DNA from: Bacillota bacterium
GTDB taxonomy: Bacteria; Bacillota; Bacilli; Bacillales_B; DSM-18226
Assembly (NCBI GenBank): GCA_021821235.1
Contig: JAKACS010000204.1
Span: 1 to 6,205 of the forward strand
DNA: 6,205 nucleotides
Direction: 5' to 3'
Position numbers and translations under genes: made by a program. The stretch's first letter is position 1. The number at the start of each line of letters is the position of its first letter. Of the stretch, positions 5,663-6,205 are shown piece after piece. The notes below the pieces were generated by a model. That model was not told the DNA's origin and searched no databases. It saw only the letters and a list, made by a program, of their open reading frames with translations.

Positions 5663-6205
5663 AGCGAGTCTCTCCTAAAGAACTAATCTGTTTTACAAAG
5701 TCTGTTAAAATATGTGCCGTATCGCTTGGCCCCGGATGGGCTTCCGGATGAAATTGGACAGTCTGAATTGGATAATGGGCATGCTTTAGTCCTTCGATTG
5801 ACTGGTCATTGACGTTTCGGTAGGTGATCTTAAATACTTGTTCGTCAATGCTTTCATCCACTACTACATAGCTATGGTTCTGTGCTGTAATCTTTACTTT
5901 GCCTGTCAGCAGTTCCTTTACCGGGTGGTTCGCGCCGCGGTGTCCATAGGCGAGCTTTGTCGTTTTTGCCCCATAGGCAAGTGCAATGAGTTGATGCCCA
6001 AGGCAAATTCCTAATGTAGGAAAATGTTCTGTTATTTTCTTAATTTCAGGGAGCCATGGCTTCAGCTCCAGCGGATCACTAGGCCCGTTGCTTAACAACA
6101 CCCCGTCAGGAGACAATGCTTTCACTTGTTCAAACGTCGTATTGTATGGTACGACGGTAACCGTGCAATTTTCTTCTAAAAGTGCAGTCAAAATCGATTT
6201 TTTAT
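5649..6205 (-). CDS. carA: Carbamoyl phosphate synthetase small subunit, partial (N-terminus outside window)
   Basis: The C-terminal 184 codons of the glutaminase subunit are present, roughly half of a usual CarA (about 355-365 aa). The frame runs open to the window edge, so the TTG at 6191 is an internal Leu codon and not a start. The visible part is the class I glutamine amidotransferase domain. GICLGHQ carries the nucleophilic Cys (codon 6005..6003), AYGHRGANHPV and AQNHSY follow, and QFHPEAHPGPSD carries the catalytic His and Glu. It hydrolyses glutamine and passes ammonia through a tunnel to CarB in the heterodimer. The N-terminal CarA-specific domain lies beyond 6205. The stop overlaps the start of carB by 14 nt in a different frame, so the two subunits are probably translated in a coupled way. 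No truncation or missing catalytic residue is seen in the visible half. Confidence 0.96.
   Translation of the reverse strand, partial: KKSILTALLEENCTVTVVPYNTTFEQVKALSPDGVLLSNGPSDPLELKPWLPEIKKITEHFPTLGICLGHQLIALAYGAKTTKLAYGHRGANHPVKELLTGKVKITAQNHSYVVVDESIDEQVFKITYRNVNDQSIEGLKHAHYPIQTVQFHPEAHPGPSDTAHILTDFVKQISSLGETRYAIR
5671..5676 (-). promoter_or_regulatory. carB ribosome binding site inside carA
   Basis: AGGAGA on the minus strand, 8 nt before the carB ATG and within the last codons of carA. It supports the 5662 start and implies that carB initiation takes place while carA is still being translated. Confidence 0.7.

Noticed and set aside
6189..6191. TTG as the start of carA
   Set aside because: The frame continues upstream to the edge with residues (KKSI) that fit the CarA amidotransferase domain, and a start here would delete the whole N-terminal domain.
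1..6205. Mobile elements, CRISPR arrays, tRNA or rRNA genes, riboswitches, T-box leaders
   Set aside because: No repeats with spacers, transposase frames, terminal inverted repeats or RNA gene signatures were seen. Nearly the whole window is accounted for by conserved arginine genes.

Overview
This window is one block of arginine and citrulline biosynthesis genes, all transcribed from the minus strand. In transcription order it holds the 3' part of carA, complete carB, argF and argG, and the first four codons of argH at the left edge. The organism looks like a low-to-mid GC Firmicute, most likely Bacillaceae. The reasons are the strong AGGAGG-type ribosome binding sites, the carAB-argF order typical of the arginine-specific set in Bacillus relatives, and protein lengths close to the Bacillus families. 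I cannot name the species.

Layout from the right edge: carA (glutaminase subunit of carbamoyl phosphate synthetase) enters the window without its N-terminus and overlaps carB by 14 nt. carB (synthetase subunit, 1073 aa) ends in a stop codon that is part of the argF ribosome binding site. After argF there is a 76-nt gap. It holds a perfect TATAAT -10-like hexamer and a near-consensus arginine-repressor operator (ARG box) just in front of argG. After argG comes a 142-nt gap with several short inverted repeats, a possible promoter, and a strong Shine-Dalgarno sequence leading into argH. No intrinsic terminator with a U-tract in the direction of transcription is visible in either gap.

Functionally the genes form one route. 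CarA releases ammonia from glutamine, and CarB makes carbamoyl phosphate from it with bicarbonate and two ATP. ArgF transfers the carbamoyl group to ornithine to give citrulline. ArgG joins citrulline to aspartate, and ArgH (just entering the window) splits argininosuccinate into arginine and fumarate. The earlier genes that make ornithine (argCJBD in relatives) probably lie beyond the right edge; this is inferred from related operons and not seen.

I found no mobile element, CRISPR array, RNA gene, pseudogene or unknown coding region. The coding content is conserved metabolism. The points worth a second look are the two structured gaps, which suggest that argG, and perhaps argH, have their own regulatory inputs, and some unusual residues in CarB. 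I see no evidence of a previously undescribed system.
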